Origin: JAJDYQ01 sp965214035
GTDB lineage: Bacteria; Pseudomonadota; Gammaproteobacteria; JAJDYQ01
Length of the DNA: 64,000 nucleotides
Assembly (NCBI GenBank): GCA_965214035.1
Contig: OZ243932.1
Coordinates: forward strand, 1,612,001 to 1,676,000
Direction of reading: 5' to 3'
The translations under genes were made by a program, and so were the position numbers. The notes beneath the pieces are model-generated. The model was not told where the DNA came from. It was given only the letters and a program-made list of their open reading frames with translations, and did no database searches. Below, piece by piece: positions 53,416 through 61,690 of the stretch. Positions within the stretch are counted from its first letter, which is position 1. Every line of letters begins with the position of its first letter.

Positions 53416-54111
53416 ATGAGCACCAAGTGGAAAACACCTATTAAATGTCCTGAATGTGGCTCTGCCTCAGTAAGAAAGCGTGATGTTGTGTACAAATCAG
53501 GAACATCGCATTACTCAAGCAGAAGCTCAACGCGTGGCATTAGTTTTGGTTTGTCAGGAAAAATGAGGCCACGAGCATGGTTGGGTGGCGGCACCCAATC
53601 AGGCAAACGGCAAAGCATAAAAGCTCAAGAAGCAGAGGCTTTTCCATTCTGGCCTTCCATTGTAATTACTGTGCTAGTCGTTATCTTCAACACTGAAGGA
53701 GAGCCTTATAGTGGTTGGGCTTGGTTTTGGTTTTCGCTTTCAGCACTTTTGTTTTTAATGGCCATCTTCGATTATTTCAGTTATCAAAAAGAATGGGTGT
53801 GCGGGAAATGTGGCGCTAAATTTATTCCTGAAACCATAGATGAAAATTTAGAAAAAGAAGATACTCAACATGAGAATAAATCACCCATCGAGGAGCAGCG
53901 TGTGATTGAAAGCTATAGCAATACAAACGAGGCCGGTAAAGATTGCTCAATTTGCGGAAAGTGGTTCCCACATTCTGAGTTTGCATATGGCAATCGAGAA
54001 GATCGGTCATATTGCCAAAAATATAATTCAGAAGAAAAGGCATCATATTCACAAGGTGGTAAAGAAGCTGCTCGTAAATATAGAGAAGAAATGCGGGAAA
54101 AATGGCAATAA
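53416..54111 (+). CDS. Integron cassette 3: zinc-ribbon membrane protein
   Basis: A 231-residue protein. Zinc ribbon 1 at residues 9-20 pairs with the ribbon after the membrane part (KCPECGSASVRKRDVVY ... WVCGKCGAKFIPET). Two membrane helices lie between (FWPSIVITVLVVIFNT and GWAWFWFSLSALLFLMAIFD), and a C-terminal cytoplasmic tail carries another CxxC (KDCSICGKWFPHSEFAYGNR) and basic Lys/Arg repeats. The function is unknown. It is flanked by attC 2 and attC 3, and starts eight bases after the GTTAGGC core. Confidence 0.78.
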   Translation: MSTKWKTPIKCPECGSASVRKRDVVYKSGTSHYSSRSSTRGISFGLSGKMRPRAWLGGGTQSGKRQSIKAQEAEAFPFWPSIVITVLVVIFNTEGEPYSGWAWFWFSLSALLFLMAIFDYFSYQKEWVCGKCGAKFIPETIDENLEKEDTQHENKSPIEEQRVIESYSNTNEAGKDCSICGKWFPHSEFAYGNREDRSYCQKYNSEEKASYSQGGKEAARKYREEMREKWQ

Positions 54112-54171
54112 TCCTAACAAGTCATTCAAACCGACGCCGAAAATCGGCGCGGTTTAACTCAAACGTTATGT
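54112..54171 (+). repeat. attC recombination site 3
   Basis: Starts TCCTAACAAGTCATTC and ends AACTCAAACGTTATGT. Arms CCGACGCCGA (54131-54140) and TCGGCGCGG (54144-54152) around AAA. Follows cassette 3 directly. Confidence 0.85.
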
Positions 54172-54191
54172 TTTAAATACAGGAGCAAAAA

Positions 54192-54359
54192 ATGAGAAAA
54201 TATTTAATTGGTTTTATTGTAGGTCTGGCAACAATAACTACTTTAACTTTGGGAATTATATACTTAATGCCCCGAATTTTTGTTTTTCCTGCTTACCTTT
54301 TGACCAGTTTCCATCGTTGTTTCAGTTGTGCGGTGGAGGGTGCTTTTTCAGGTCGGTAA
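54192..54359 (+). CDS. Truncated cassette 4: small membrane protein
   Basis: AGGAG and ATG 54192 start a frame with one strong membrane helix (MRKYLIGFIVGLATITTLTL, GIIYLMPRIFVF). At about 54290 base composition changes from AT-rich to GC-rich and the frame ends 23 codons later at 54359 in sequence that belongs to the opposite-strand gene below. I read this as a cassette cut by a junction; no attC follows it in the plus orientation. Confidence 0.5.
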   Translation: MRKYLIGFIVGLATITTLTLGIIYLMPRIFVFPAYLLTSFHRCFSCAVEGAFSGR

Positions 54360-54415
54360 CGAACAATTTGTCGGACGGCACTTTGAAAGTCTTTTAGCGA
54401 TGGGCGTTTGCTCAT
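54293..54415 (-). CDS. Small basic protein of 40 residues in an inverted cassette
   Basis: ATG 54415 on the minus strand is preceded by AGGAAGAGA. Product MSKRPSLKDFQSAVRQIVRY and RPEKAPSTAQLKQRWKLVKR, very basic. It begins 45 bases downstream, on the minus strand, of an inverted attC core (54460-54465), so it looks like a cassette read opposite to the main array. No function can be named. Confidence 0.5.
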   Translation of the reverse strand: MSKRPSLKDFQSAVRQIVRYRPEKAPSTAQLKQRWKLVKR

Positions 54416-54737
54416 GTTCTTTCTCTTCCTGCGATAGCGACATACCCGACCTATTGAACGCTAACGTTAAAGCTGTGCGGAGCAAACGAAGCGCAGCGAG
54501 CGTCGTTTGCGTCCGAACGAGCGCCTTGTCAGGGCTGCTCTTGCGTGAATTTATTTGCCCTATATTCCATTTCATAGACAAGCCTTAGTAACTCTGCTGT
54601 AAACATCACTGTACTTTGCGCCCTTTCTTTTTACGGAGTGCAAGCATGAGGTGTTCATTGCATTTTTCGCGTCCTCATGCGGTTTATTATCATCTGTCGG
54701 CCGGCATTGGCCATGCAGCAGCTTGCCGGTCAGGGGC
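54416..54737. other. Junction between the relic integron and the ychF operon
   Basis: Contains the inverted attC-like site (54460-54537). Beyond it, to the ychF stop at 54738, I find only short unsupported frames on the minus strand (for example MFTAELLRLVYEMEYRANKF, 25 codons). No tRNA or direct repeat marks the boundary. Confidence 0.4.
54460..54537 (-). repeat. attC-like site in inverted orientation
   Basis: On the minus strand it runs CAGCCCTGACAAGGCGC ... GCTTTAACGTTAGC. GCAAACGA (54482-54489) pairs perfectly with TCGTTTGC (54503-54510). Same layout as the forward attC sites but reversed. Confidence 0.65.
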
Positions 54738-55829
54738 TTAAACATTAAAGCGGAAATGTACTACGTCGGCTTCCTGCATGATGTAGTCCTTGCCTTCCAG
54801 TCGCCATTTTCCGGCTTCTCTGGCACCGGCCTCGCCGTTGCAGGCAATGTAGTCGTGATAGCCGATGACTTCGGCGCGGATGAATCCCCGTTCAAAGTCG
54901 GTGTGTATTTTTCCGGCGGCCTGCGGTGCGGTGCTGTTGTGGCGCATGGTCCAGGCGCGGGCTTCGACGGGTCCGGCGGTGAAAAAGGTTTGTAGTTGCA
55001 GCAGGGTGTAGCCGGCCAGAATCACCCGGTTGAGGCCGGCTTCGTGCAGGCCGAGGTCTTGCAAAAATTCCTGCTTTTCACCTTCGTCCAGCATGGCTAT
55101 TTCTGATTCCATGGACGCGCATACCGGTACCACTGCGGCATTTTCCTGTTCCGCCAGGGTCTGTATCTGTGCCAGCCAGGGGTTGTTCTGAAAGCCGTCC
55201 TCGGCCACATTGGCGATGTACATTGTGGGTTTGGCTGTAATCAGGCTGGCGGCCCGCAGTTTTTCCTGTTCACTCTGGTCAACTTGCAGTGTGCGTACCG
55301 GCTTGCCTGCGTCCAGATGGCATTGTATCCGCTCAAACAGTTGTGCCTTTGCTTTTTCTTCCTTGTCGCCGGCCTTGCCGGCCCGGTGTGCCTTTTGCAA
55401 TGCCTTTTCTGCCGTGGCCAGATCGGCCAGCGCCAGTTCGGTGTTGATCGTTTCAATGTCGGCCAGCGGGTTGATGGCACCGGTGACATGGGCGATGTCT
55501 TTGTCTGCAAAGCATCGGACTACATGGGCCATGGCATCGGTCTCGCGGATGTGGGACAGAAAACGGTTGCCCAGCCCTTCACCAGTGGATGCGCCCGCCA
55601 CCAGGCCGGCTATGTCGGTAAATTCGATGGCTGCCGGTATCTGTTTCGCGGATCCGGCTATGGCCGCCAGCCTGTCGAGGCGTGGATCCGGGACGGATAC
55701 GATGCCGATGTTCGGCTCGATGGTGCAGAACGGGTAGTTTTCGGCAGCAATTCCGGCTTGTGTCATGGCATTAAAGAGGGTTGATTTGCCCACATTCGGC
55801 AGACCAACAATTCCACATTTGAAGCCCAT
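54738..55829 (-). CDS. ychF: Redox-regulated ribosome-binding ATPase YchF
   Basis: An Obg-like ATPase (OLA1) associated with ribosomes. 363 residues from ATG 55829, the usual length; the frame upstream to 55886 lies in the pth 3' region. G1 GIVGLPNVGKSTLFNAMTQA, switch I NYPFCTIEPNIGIVSVPDPR, G3 FTDIAGLVAGASTGEGLGNR, the NXXE-type G4 of this family (MYIANVAEDG), and the C-terminal TGS domain (KIHTDFERGFIRAEVIGYHD). It follows pth by 10 bases in the same direction. Confidence 0.97.
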   Translation of the reverse strand: MGFKCGIVGLPNVGKSTLFNAMTQAGIAAENYPFCTIEPNIGIVSVPDPRLDRLAAIAGSAKQIPAAIEFTDIAGLVAGASTGEGLGNRFLSHIRETDAMAHVVRCFADKDIAHVTGAINPLADIETINTELALADLATAEKALQKAHRAGKAGDKEEKAKAQLFERIQCHLDAGKPVRTLQVDQSEQEKLRAASLITAKPTMYIANVAEDGFQNNPWLAQIQTLAEQENAAVVPVCASMESEIAMLDEGEKQEFLQDLGLHEAGLNRVILAGYTLLQLQTFFTAGPVEARAWTMRHNSTAPQAAGKIHTDFERGFIRAEVIGYHDYIACNGEAGAREAGKWRLEGKDYIMQEADVVHFRFNV

Positions 55830-55839
55830 AGTGTGCTGC

Positions 55840-56418
55840 CTATTTTGTGTGGAGTTGCAGGGTGGCGCGATCCATGTCGCCGGCAACCAGCAGGCCCATG
55901 ATGTCGAGAATGTCCGCTATCGAGCGCATTGCGCCTTCATAAACCTGTTTGCCGGCGCGCCCCAGAAGGTAGCCGGTCACTTTATTGCGGTCGCCGGGGT
56001 GGCCGACACCGATCCTCAGTCGATAGAAGTCTTTTCCCAGGGCTGGCATGATATCCCGCAGGCCATTGTGTCCACCGTGACCACCACCGAATTTAATCCG
56101 GGCAGTGCCCGGCGCAAAATCGAGTTCGTCATGTGCCACCAGTATTTCCGTTTCGTTGATCCTGTAGTAACGCGCCAGTGCATGCACGGCGATGCCACTT
56201 TTGTTGATGTATGTCATGGGCTTGAGCAGCCAGCAGTCGTGTCCGTCGATCTGTACCCTGCCAACTTCGCCATGGAATCTGTTGTCGGCCCTGAGTTGTC
56301 CGTTATATCGCCGTACCGTTTCATCAATCAGCCAGAATCCGGCATTATGCGGGGTGTTTTTATATTCAGGGCCGGGATTACCCAGCCCGGCAATGAGTCT
56401 GATCGGCTTGTCTGACAT
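55840..56418 (-). CDS. pth: Peptidyl-tRNA hydrolase
   Basis: Pth frees tRNA from dropped-off peptidyl-tRNA. 192 residues: IAGLGNPGPEYKNTPHNAGF with catalytic His, LLKPMTYINKSGIAVHALAR (Asn), VAHDELDFAPGTARIKFGGG (Asp/His), and HGGHNGLRDIMPALGKDFYR. C-terminal TGYLLGRAGKQ complete. Between rplY (35 bases upstream) and ychF (10 bases downstream), the standard rplY-pth-ychF order. Confidence 0.97.
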   Translation of the reverse strand: MSDKPIRLIAGLGNPGPEYKNTPHNAGFWLIDETVRRYNGQLRADNRFHGEVGRVQIDGHDCWLLKPMTYINKSGIAVHALARYYRINETEILVAHDELDFAPGTARIKFGGGHGGHNGLRDIMPALGKDFYRLRIGVGHPGDRNKVTGYLLGRAGKQVYEGAMRSIADILDIMGLLVAGDMDRATLQLHTK

Positions 56419-56453
56419 GTCCTGACAACCCCCAACATGCGGCGATTGACGGG

Positions 56454-57095
56454 TTATTCGTCTTCCGCCTGGTCGTCTTCATCGGTCTCTTCCTGTTGTT
56501 CTTCTTCCTCTATCTGGGCACGGGGGGCATGAATGGCTGCCACAGCACTGTCATGGCCTTCGCTCTGCGTCAGCCCGACCAGTGTAACGCCTTCCGGTAG
56601 TCGTATATCGCTCAGATGGATTGATTCACCGATTTCCAGTCCGCTCATGTCAACTTCTATATATTCCGGCAGGTCTTTCGGCAGGCAGGTGATCTCGACT
56701 TCGATGGTCAAGTGGGAAACCACGCCGCCAGCTTTGATGCCGGGCGCGGCATCTTCACCCATAAAGTGCAGGGGTACGTGCATGTGTATCCTGTCTCGCT
56801 CGGCAATGCGCTGGAAGTCCAGGTGCATCACCATACGTCTGGCAGGGTGGCGCTGCATGTCTCGCAGCACTACTTTTTGTGTCCTGCCATCCAGCTTCAA
56901 ATCCAGGATATGGGAGAAAAATGCTTCATGCCCGATATGCTGAATGATCTCATCATGTTTCAGTGTAATCGCCACCGGTGCCTCGCCTCCACCATATACG
57001 ATGGCCGGCGTCAGGCCGGCATGACGCAGGCGGCGGCTCGCACCTTTCCCCGTGTCTGCCCGCATCTCTGCGTTAATTGAAAAATCTATGCTCAT
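56454..57095 (-). CDS. rplY: 50S ribosomal protein L25/general stress protein Ctc
   Basis: L25 binds 5S rRNA. The 213-residue product is the long CTC form: the N-terminal L25 domain (residues 1-95: GKGASRRLRHAGLTPAIVYG, KVVLRDMQRHPARRMVMHLD) and a TL5/CTC C-terminal domain (VHVPLHFMGEDAAPGIKAGG-like MHVPLHFMGEDAAPGIKAGG, CLPKDLPEYIEVDMSGLEIG, SIHLSDIRLPEG) with a strongly acidic tail (EEEEQQEETDEDDQAEDE). First gene of the rplY-pth-ychF operon; prs and ispE, often upstream, are absent from the following 300 bases. Confidence 0.96.
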   Translation of the reverse strand: MSIDFSINAEMRADTGKGASRRLRHAGLTPAIVYGGGEAPVAITLKHDEIIQHIGHEAFFSHILDLKLDGRTQKVVLRDMQRHPARRMVMHLDFQRIAERDRIHMHVPLHFMGEDAAPGIKAGGVVSHLTIEVEITCLPKDLPEYIEVDMSGLEIGESIHLSDIRLPEGVTLVGLTQSEGHDSAVAAIHAPRAQIEEEEQQEETDEDDQAEDE

Positions 57096-57399
57096 GTTTT
57101 TACCTCATCAAGTCAGGAATCACCAACCCGCGACCAGGTCGGCATGGCTGCTGCGAAATCCCTTGTCCCGCACAGTGCGGCGCATCGTATCAGGATGTGT
57201 CCGTAAAGGGAAGTTCACCTGACATGGAGAGCCACAACCAGAATCATTACCTGCATATCCGGTATGCCGGTAACTCCAGGCCGATGCAGTAGGCCCGGTC
57301 TTTCCTGTTCCAGCACGGCTTGTTGCCGCTGCGGGTCATAGGGGCGCGCCAGATAGCCAATACGGCTGACGGAATAAGTGATTTCCTGAGTCCTGTCCG
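57096..57399. other. Intergenic region between rplY and radC
   Basis: 304 bases. The minus strand stays open in two frames over 57240-57390, just downstream of radC (for example EITYSVSRIGYLARPYDPQR), but there is no start codon with a ribosome binding site and no family I recognise. It may be a gene remnant. The rplY promoter must lie here but is not obvious. Confidence 0.35.
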
Positions 57400-58074
57400 C
57401 TATAACAGCCCGAGCTCAGCGAAGGATGCTGGCTGACCATCACCCACAATCAAGTGGTCCAGAACACGAATTTCCACCAGATCCAAAGCCCGCTGTAAAC
57501 GCTCGGTCAGAGCGCGGTCAGCCTGACTCGGTTCGGCAATACCGGAGGGGTGATTATGGGCAAAAATCACGGCCTTGGCATCCAGCTCCAGGGCCGGCTT
57601 TACAATATCTCTCGGATATACATTCGCTCCGTCAATCGTGCCTCTAAATATTTCCTCAAAACGAATTATCTGATGCTGATTATCCAGAAAGAGGCAGGCA
57701 AATACTTCATGGGGTAAATGGCCCAGTTTGAGGCGCAGGTATTTGCGCGTAGCCTCTGGACTGCCGAGCACATTTCCCCGCTGGATTTCCACCGCCAGAT
57801 AACGCCGCCCCATTTCCAGGGCCGCCTGTAACTGTACGTACTTTGTTTCTCCCAATCCGGGTATGGCGCAAAATTCTCTTATATCGGCCTGCATCACGCC
57901 ACGTATGTCACCAAAATGTCGAACCATGTCCCGGCCCAGATCGACCGCGCTGCGCCCCTTGATTCCGGTGCGCAGAAAGATCGCCAGTAGTTCAGCATCT
58001 GAAAGAGCCTCTGCTCCCTGATTAATAAGCTTTTCCCGCGGCTGTTCGGTGGCTGGCCATTCCTTGATGCTCAT
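57400..58074 (-). CDS. radC: RadC-family JAB-domain protein
   Basis: A 224-residue protein from ATG 58074. The N-terminal part has a helix-hairpin-helix (AEALSDAELLAIFLRTGIKG, FCAIPGLGETKYVQLQAALE), the C-terminal part a MPN/JAB+ metalloprotease-like domain with EEIFRGTIDGANVYPRDIVK and the metal motif AHNHPSGIAEPSQAD. Once linked to repair, the family's true function is unproven. The codons upstream of 58074 to 58194 overlap coaBC and are not used. Divergent from coaBC, 70 bases apart, again a conserved arrangement. Confidence 0.95.
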   Translation of the reverse strand: MSIKEWPATEQPREKLINQGAEALSDAELLAIFLRTGIKGRSAVDLGRDMVRHFGDIRGVMQADIREFCAIPGLGETKYVQLQAALEMGRRYLAVEIQRGNVLGSPEATRKYLRLKLGHLPHEVFACLFLDNQHQIIRFEEIFRGTIDGANVYPRDIVKPALELDAKAVIFAHNHPSGIAEPSQADRALTERLQRALDLVEIRVLDHLIVGDGQPASFAELGLL

Positions 58075-58144
58075 AAAACTTCTTTTTTGTCGATGAAAGG
58101 AATAGAATAGTAAAACCATCGAGCAAGCAGAACCTGTATAAAAT

Positions 58145-59380
58145 ATGGGGCTTTTAATCGGCAAACAAATCATTCTGGGCGTAACCGGAAGCATTGCAGC
58201 CTATAAGGCAGCCGAATTGACGCGCCTGCTGGGCAAGTCCGGTGCGCATATTCGGGTTGTAATGACTCGGGGAGCTCAGGCTTTCGTTACCCCCATGACC
58301 TTTCAGGCTCTATCCGGCAACCCGGTTCACACAGCACTCCTTGATGAGCAGGCCGAAGCCGGAATGGGGCATATTGAGCTGGCTCGCTGGGCAGATACGG
58401 TTGTCGTGGCACCAGCCTCAGCCAATTTTCTGGCCCGGCTGGCTCATGGCATGGCCGATGATCTGCTCAGCACATTGTGCCTGACCACAGATGCTCCGAT
58501 TATGGTGGCACCTGCCATGAATCAACAGATGTGGCTCAACCATCAGACCCGGATCAATATCAATCACCTCAATCAATCCGGGATTGTGGTTATGGGCCCC
58601 GCATCCGGTGAGCAGGCATGCGGCAGTATCGGAGCGGGACGTATGCTGGAACCTGAAGAATTGCTCACTATCATTGATAACAGTTTTTCCCGGCATATTC
58701 TTTCCGGATTGAAGGTCATGGTCACCGCAGGTGCCACTCGTGAAGCCATTGATATCGCCCGATATATCAGTAACAGAAGCTCAGGAAAAATGGGTTTTGC
58801 GCTGGCCACTGCGGCCCGGGAGGCCGGTGCCGAGGTAACGCTGATTTGCGGACCAGTCAGCCTTAATACCCCTGAAGGAGTATCGCGAATCAACATTGAG
58901 ACCGCCGAACAAATGGGGCAGGCAGTGCTCAATCAGATTGCCAGCCAGGATATATTAATCGGTTCGGCTGCCGTTGCCGATTATGTTCCAGCATCACCTT
59001 ATACAGGAAAAATAAAGAAAACCCGCGATAACCTGACTATCGAGCTGTCACCCGGTATCGACATTATGCAGGAGGTTGGCCAACTGCATAACAAGCCATT
59101 CACGGTCGGGTTTGCAGCCGAAACTGAAAATATCGATGCCCATGCCCAAAACAAAATGCGAAGAAAAAATATGGATATGATCGCTGCAAATAATGTGGGG
59201 CTGTCTGATCGGGGATTCGAGGCTGACGAAAATGCCATTGATGTTTACTGGAATGATGGACGAAAAACATTGCCACTTGCCAGTAAAGACAGGATCGCTC
59301 GGCAGCTTGTGGCACTCATCGGCGACAGATACCGGGCGACAGTATCTCGACATTCAGGTGACCGACACCCCGCGATGTGA
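58145..59380 (+). CDS. coaBC: Bifunctional phosphopantothenoylcysteine synthetase/decarboxylase CoaBC
   Basis: Makes 4'-phosphopantetheine from phosphopantothenate and cysteine in CoA synthesis. 411 residues. CoaC domain (1-190): GKQIILGVTGSIAAYKAAEL, TPMTFQALSGNPVH with substrate His nearby (GMGHIELARWADTVVVAPAS), VAPAMNQQMW, and GPASGEQACGSIGAGRM with the catalytic Cys. CoaB domain (195-400): VMVTAGATREAIDIARYISN, RSSGKMGFALATAAREAGAE, AAVADYVPASPYTGKIKK, VGFAAETENI. The divergent radC is the usual neighbour; dut, often next to it, is not present downstream. Confidence 0.97.
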   Translation: MGLLIGKQIILGVTGSIAAYKAAELTRLLGKSGAHIRVVMTRGAQAFVTPMTFQALSGNPVHTALLDEQAEAGMGHIELARWADTVVVAPASANFLARLAHGMADDLLSTLCLTTDAPIMVAPAMNQQMWLNHQTRININHLNQSGIVVMGPASGEQACGSIGAGRMLEPEELLTIIDNSFSRHILSGLKVMVTAGATREAIDIARYISNRSSGKMGFALATAAREAGAEVTLICGPVSLNTPEGVSRINIETAEQMGQAVLNQIASQDILIGSAAVADYVPASPYTGKIKKTRDNLTIELSPGIDIMQEVGQLHNKPFTVGFAAETENIDAHAQNKMRRKNMDMIAANNVGLSDRGFEADENAIDVYWNDGRKTLPLASKDRIARQLVALIGDRYRATVSRHSGDRHPAM

Positions 59381-59594
59381 TCTGCAGACAGGCATCCAGG
59401 GTGAATTTGAATTTAACGAATACGATAGCCTGAGTGACAGGCTACACAGGTAGAGGTGATCTCTGCAAGAGCACTGTAGGCCGGCAGCGCCGCTCCTTGT
59501 TGACCACATTTGTACTGGCTTTTATGCCCTTCATCACATAAACTGCCTGCCTACTGCTTAACCTGACAGCGTATTGCATTAACAACAATCTGCC

Positions 59595-61670
59595 GTGGCA
59601 CGAAAGAAATCGAAAAAATCCAGCCAGCCGAAATCAGGCAAACCCGCTAAATCCACCTCAGCACGTCAACCAATAGTCTGGTCGATGCCGATGGGGATAA
59701 TCGCCCTGCTGTTGGTCGCCTCGGCAGTACCCGGCACCTTTGTCGGCTCCAGCATCGGCTTCTCTGATCACTATCGCGAAGCGGTTGCCGAGATAGGATT
59801 TCTCAGTCTGCTGGTCTGGGTGCTGTGGCGCAATCGCCACGTCCGTCAGGGCAGTTTGACCTTTAGCTGGACACGCCTGTGGCTGGCTGGTTTGCTTCTG
59901 CTGGGAGGCATATCAGTTTTCTGGTCTGCCGACATCGGTTTTTTTGCCAGCAAATATCTCTTGTGGCTGGCGGCAGCAGCGGCACTGGGAGTGGCGATGA
60001 CCGTACGCCTTGACCTTGGTGCCATGCTGCAACTGGCACGTGGATGCGCATTAATCACGGCATATATTTCTGTGGTCGGACTCATACAGTCAATGACCTC
60101 AACCGATATATTCCTGCAAACAGCGGAACCGGCAGCAAATTATCACAACCGCAATACGGCCATGCAGGTCATTGTGATGGCGCTCCCGATGGTTATCTTC
60201 ATGCTGCTGTTCGAAAAGCGCCGGGAGTTGTCGATTTTGTCCTTTTTTGTGCTGGCACTGGGGTACGGATATGCTTTTCATGCACCTGTCCGCTCGGCCT
60301 GGTTAGCACTGATACTTCAGATGCTCATCATTGTTGCTGCACTGATATGGCTGTGGCACCCACTCAAAACGATCATGCACAAAAGTCTGCTGGGGCATCG
60401 GGCATTAAAAATTATGGCACCAGTGGCCCTGCTGTTACTGGTGGCAATGGCCAGTTTCCCGATAGACGGTCAGAATAGCGCCTTCCAAAAACTGGCCAAC
60501 CGGTTTATTAGCATGCAAGATATTATAGGTACTTACTGGGATGCAAGCCGCACGGAACGCTACCGTATCTGGGACGATGCCCTGACGATGGTGGGAGAAA
60601 ACCCCATACTTGGCACCGGCATGGGCAGCTTCTTTCACAATCTGCTGACAGATAGCAGTAAATATGAGAGCTCCGCAGTACTACGTGTGCATAACGACAT
60701 ACTGGAGATTGGCGTCGAGCTGGGCGTAGTAGGCATACTGATATTTTTAGCCGGTGCCATCGGACTGGCAGGTACATTGTTCACCGTGATACGGCGTGGC
60801 GATCTGACCACGCGCATATTCTTCCTGCTCATCACCGCTGTACTGGCCGGCAGCGCCCTTCAGATGCAGGTCAGTTTCCCCTATCAGATGCCGGGGCCGA
60901 TCATCATGTTCGGCGTTTATGCCGGCCTGATCCTTAAGGCCGGCGGCGGCAGGAGCAGGCATATCACCCTGCGAGCACATCACTGGAATGCTTTTATGGG
61001 CACCGCCGGTGCCTTACTGGCACTGGTACTGACACTCAACTTCGCATGGTTAAACACACTCTTCACCACCGAAGGGATCACCCGGCGTGCCGCCTGGAAC
61101 AAGCCCATTCATTTGGGACCACCACTTTGCCACCGCAGCATCGCGAGACTTTTCGTGGGACTTGCTTCCGTCTATCAGAAGGCCGGGCGCCATGGAGAAA
61201 GCCTCAGTGTGGCACGCTCACTTGAAACCTGCATACCGGGTTCCTGGATAACCGAACAGTTCAAAATCATGGATCATTACAGGAACCAGCGTTGGGCCGA
61301 AGCCCTGCCATTACTACTGAACATCAAGCAACGCGGACCAATTGGTAACTACCGCGATTATATCAACCTGATAGCTGTCCATATCAAAATGGGTAATCTG
61401 GCAGAGGCGCATAAAGTGTTCGAAGAACTGATCGCACAACCGGAAGAATATCTGATCAAACGAAGAGGCACGCTGCGCACCGCACTGTTTTTTGCATTGC
61501 AAACCAATAAAATAGAAGAGGCCAAACGATTCTACCGGCTGCTGCATCTGCACTATCATCTGACACCAGAGTTCCAGAAACAGGTGCTGGCCAGAGTACC
61601 CTCAGAGCACTCCGATTCCTTTCTGGAATGGCGAAATAAACTCGAGTCAGATCTTTCTGAAGAGGGATGA
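59595..61670 (+). CDS. O-antigen ligase/PglL-like Wzy_C membrane protein with C-terminal helical repeats
   Basis: A 691-residue protein from GTG 59595. The N-terminus is a Lys/Ser-rich cytoplasmic tail, then about twelve membrane helices (residues 28-490). The Wzy_C signature lies around residues 310-385: TERYRIWDDALTMVGENPIL, GTGMGSFFHNLLTDSSKYES and VLRVHNDILEIGVELGVVGI with the conserved Arg/His-Asn. Residues 500-690 are periplasmic and TPR-like (QKAGRHGESLSVARSLETCI, KRRGTLRTALFFALQTNKIE). Family members ligate O-antigen to lipid A-core or glycosylate proteins (PglL/PglO). The TPR tail favours a protein acceptor, but this is inference. TTGACC at 59500 and TATGCC at 59523 (17-base spacing) may be its promoter. 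Confidence 0.83.
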   Translation: MARKKSKKSSQPKSGKPAKSTSARQPIVWSMPMGIIALLLVASAVPGTFVGSSIGFSDHYREAVAEIGFLSLLVWVLWRNRHVRQGSLTFSWTRLWLAGLLLLGGISVFWSADIGFFASKYLLWLAAAAALGVAMTVRLDLGAMLQLARGCALITAYISVVGLIQSMTSTDIFLQTAEPAANYHNRNTAMQVIVMALPMVIFMLLFEKRRELSILSFFVLALGYGYAFHAPVRSAWLALILQMLIIVAALIWLWHPLKTIMHKSLLGHRALKIMAPVALLLLVAMASFPIDGQNSAFQKLANRFISMQDIIGTYWDASRTERYRIWDDALTMVGENPILGTGMGSFFHNLLTDSSKYESSAVLRVHNDILEIGVELGVVGILIFLAGAIGLAGTLFTVIRRGDLTTRIFFLLITAVLAGSALQMQVSFPYQMPGPIIMFGVYAGLILKAGGGRSRHITLRAHHWNAFMGTAGALLALVLTLNFAWLNTLFTTEGITRRAAWNKPIHLGPPLCHRSIARLFVGLASVYQKAGRHGESLSVARSLETCIPGSWITEQFKIMDHYRNQRWAEALPLLLNIKQRGPIGNYRDYINLIAVHIKMGNLAEAHKVFEELIAQPEEYLIKRRGTLRTALFFALQTNKIEEAKRFYRLLHLHYHLTPEFQKQVLARVPSEHSDSFLEWRNKLESDLSEEG

Positions 61671-61690
61671 AACTCAGGATACGCTGCCTT

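Noticed and set aside
59193..59453. Frame overlapping the end of coaBC as a dut remnant
   Set aside because: Its sequence (DIQVTDTPRCDLQTGIQGEF) has no dUTPase motif.
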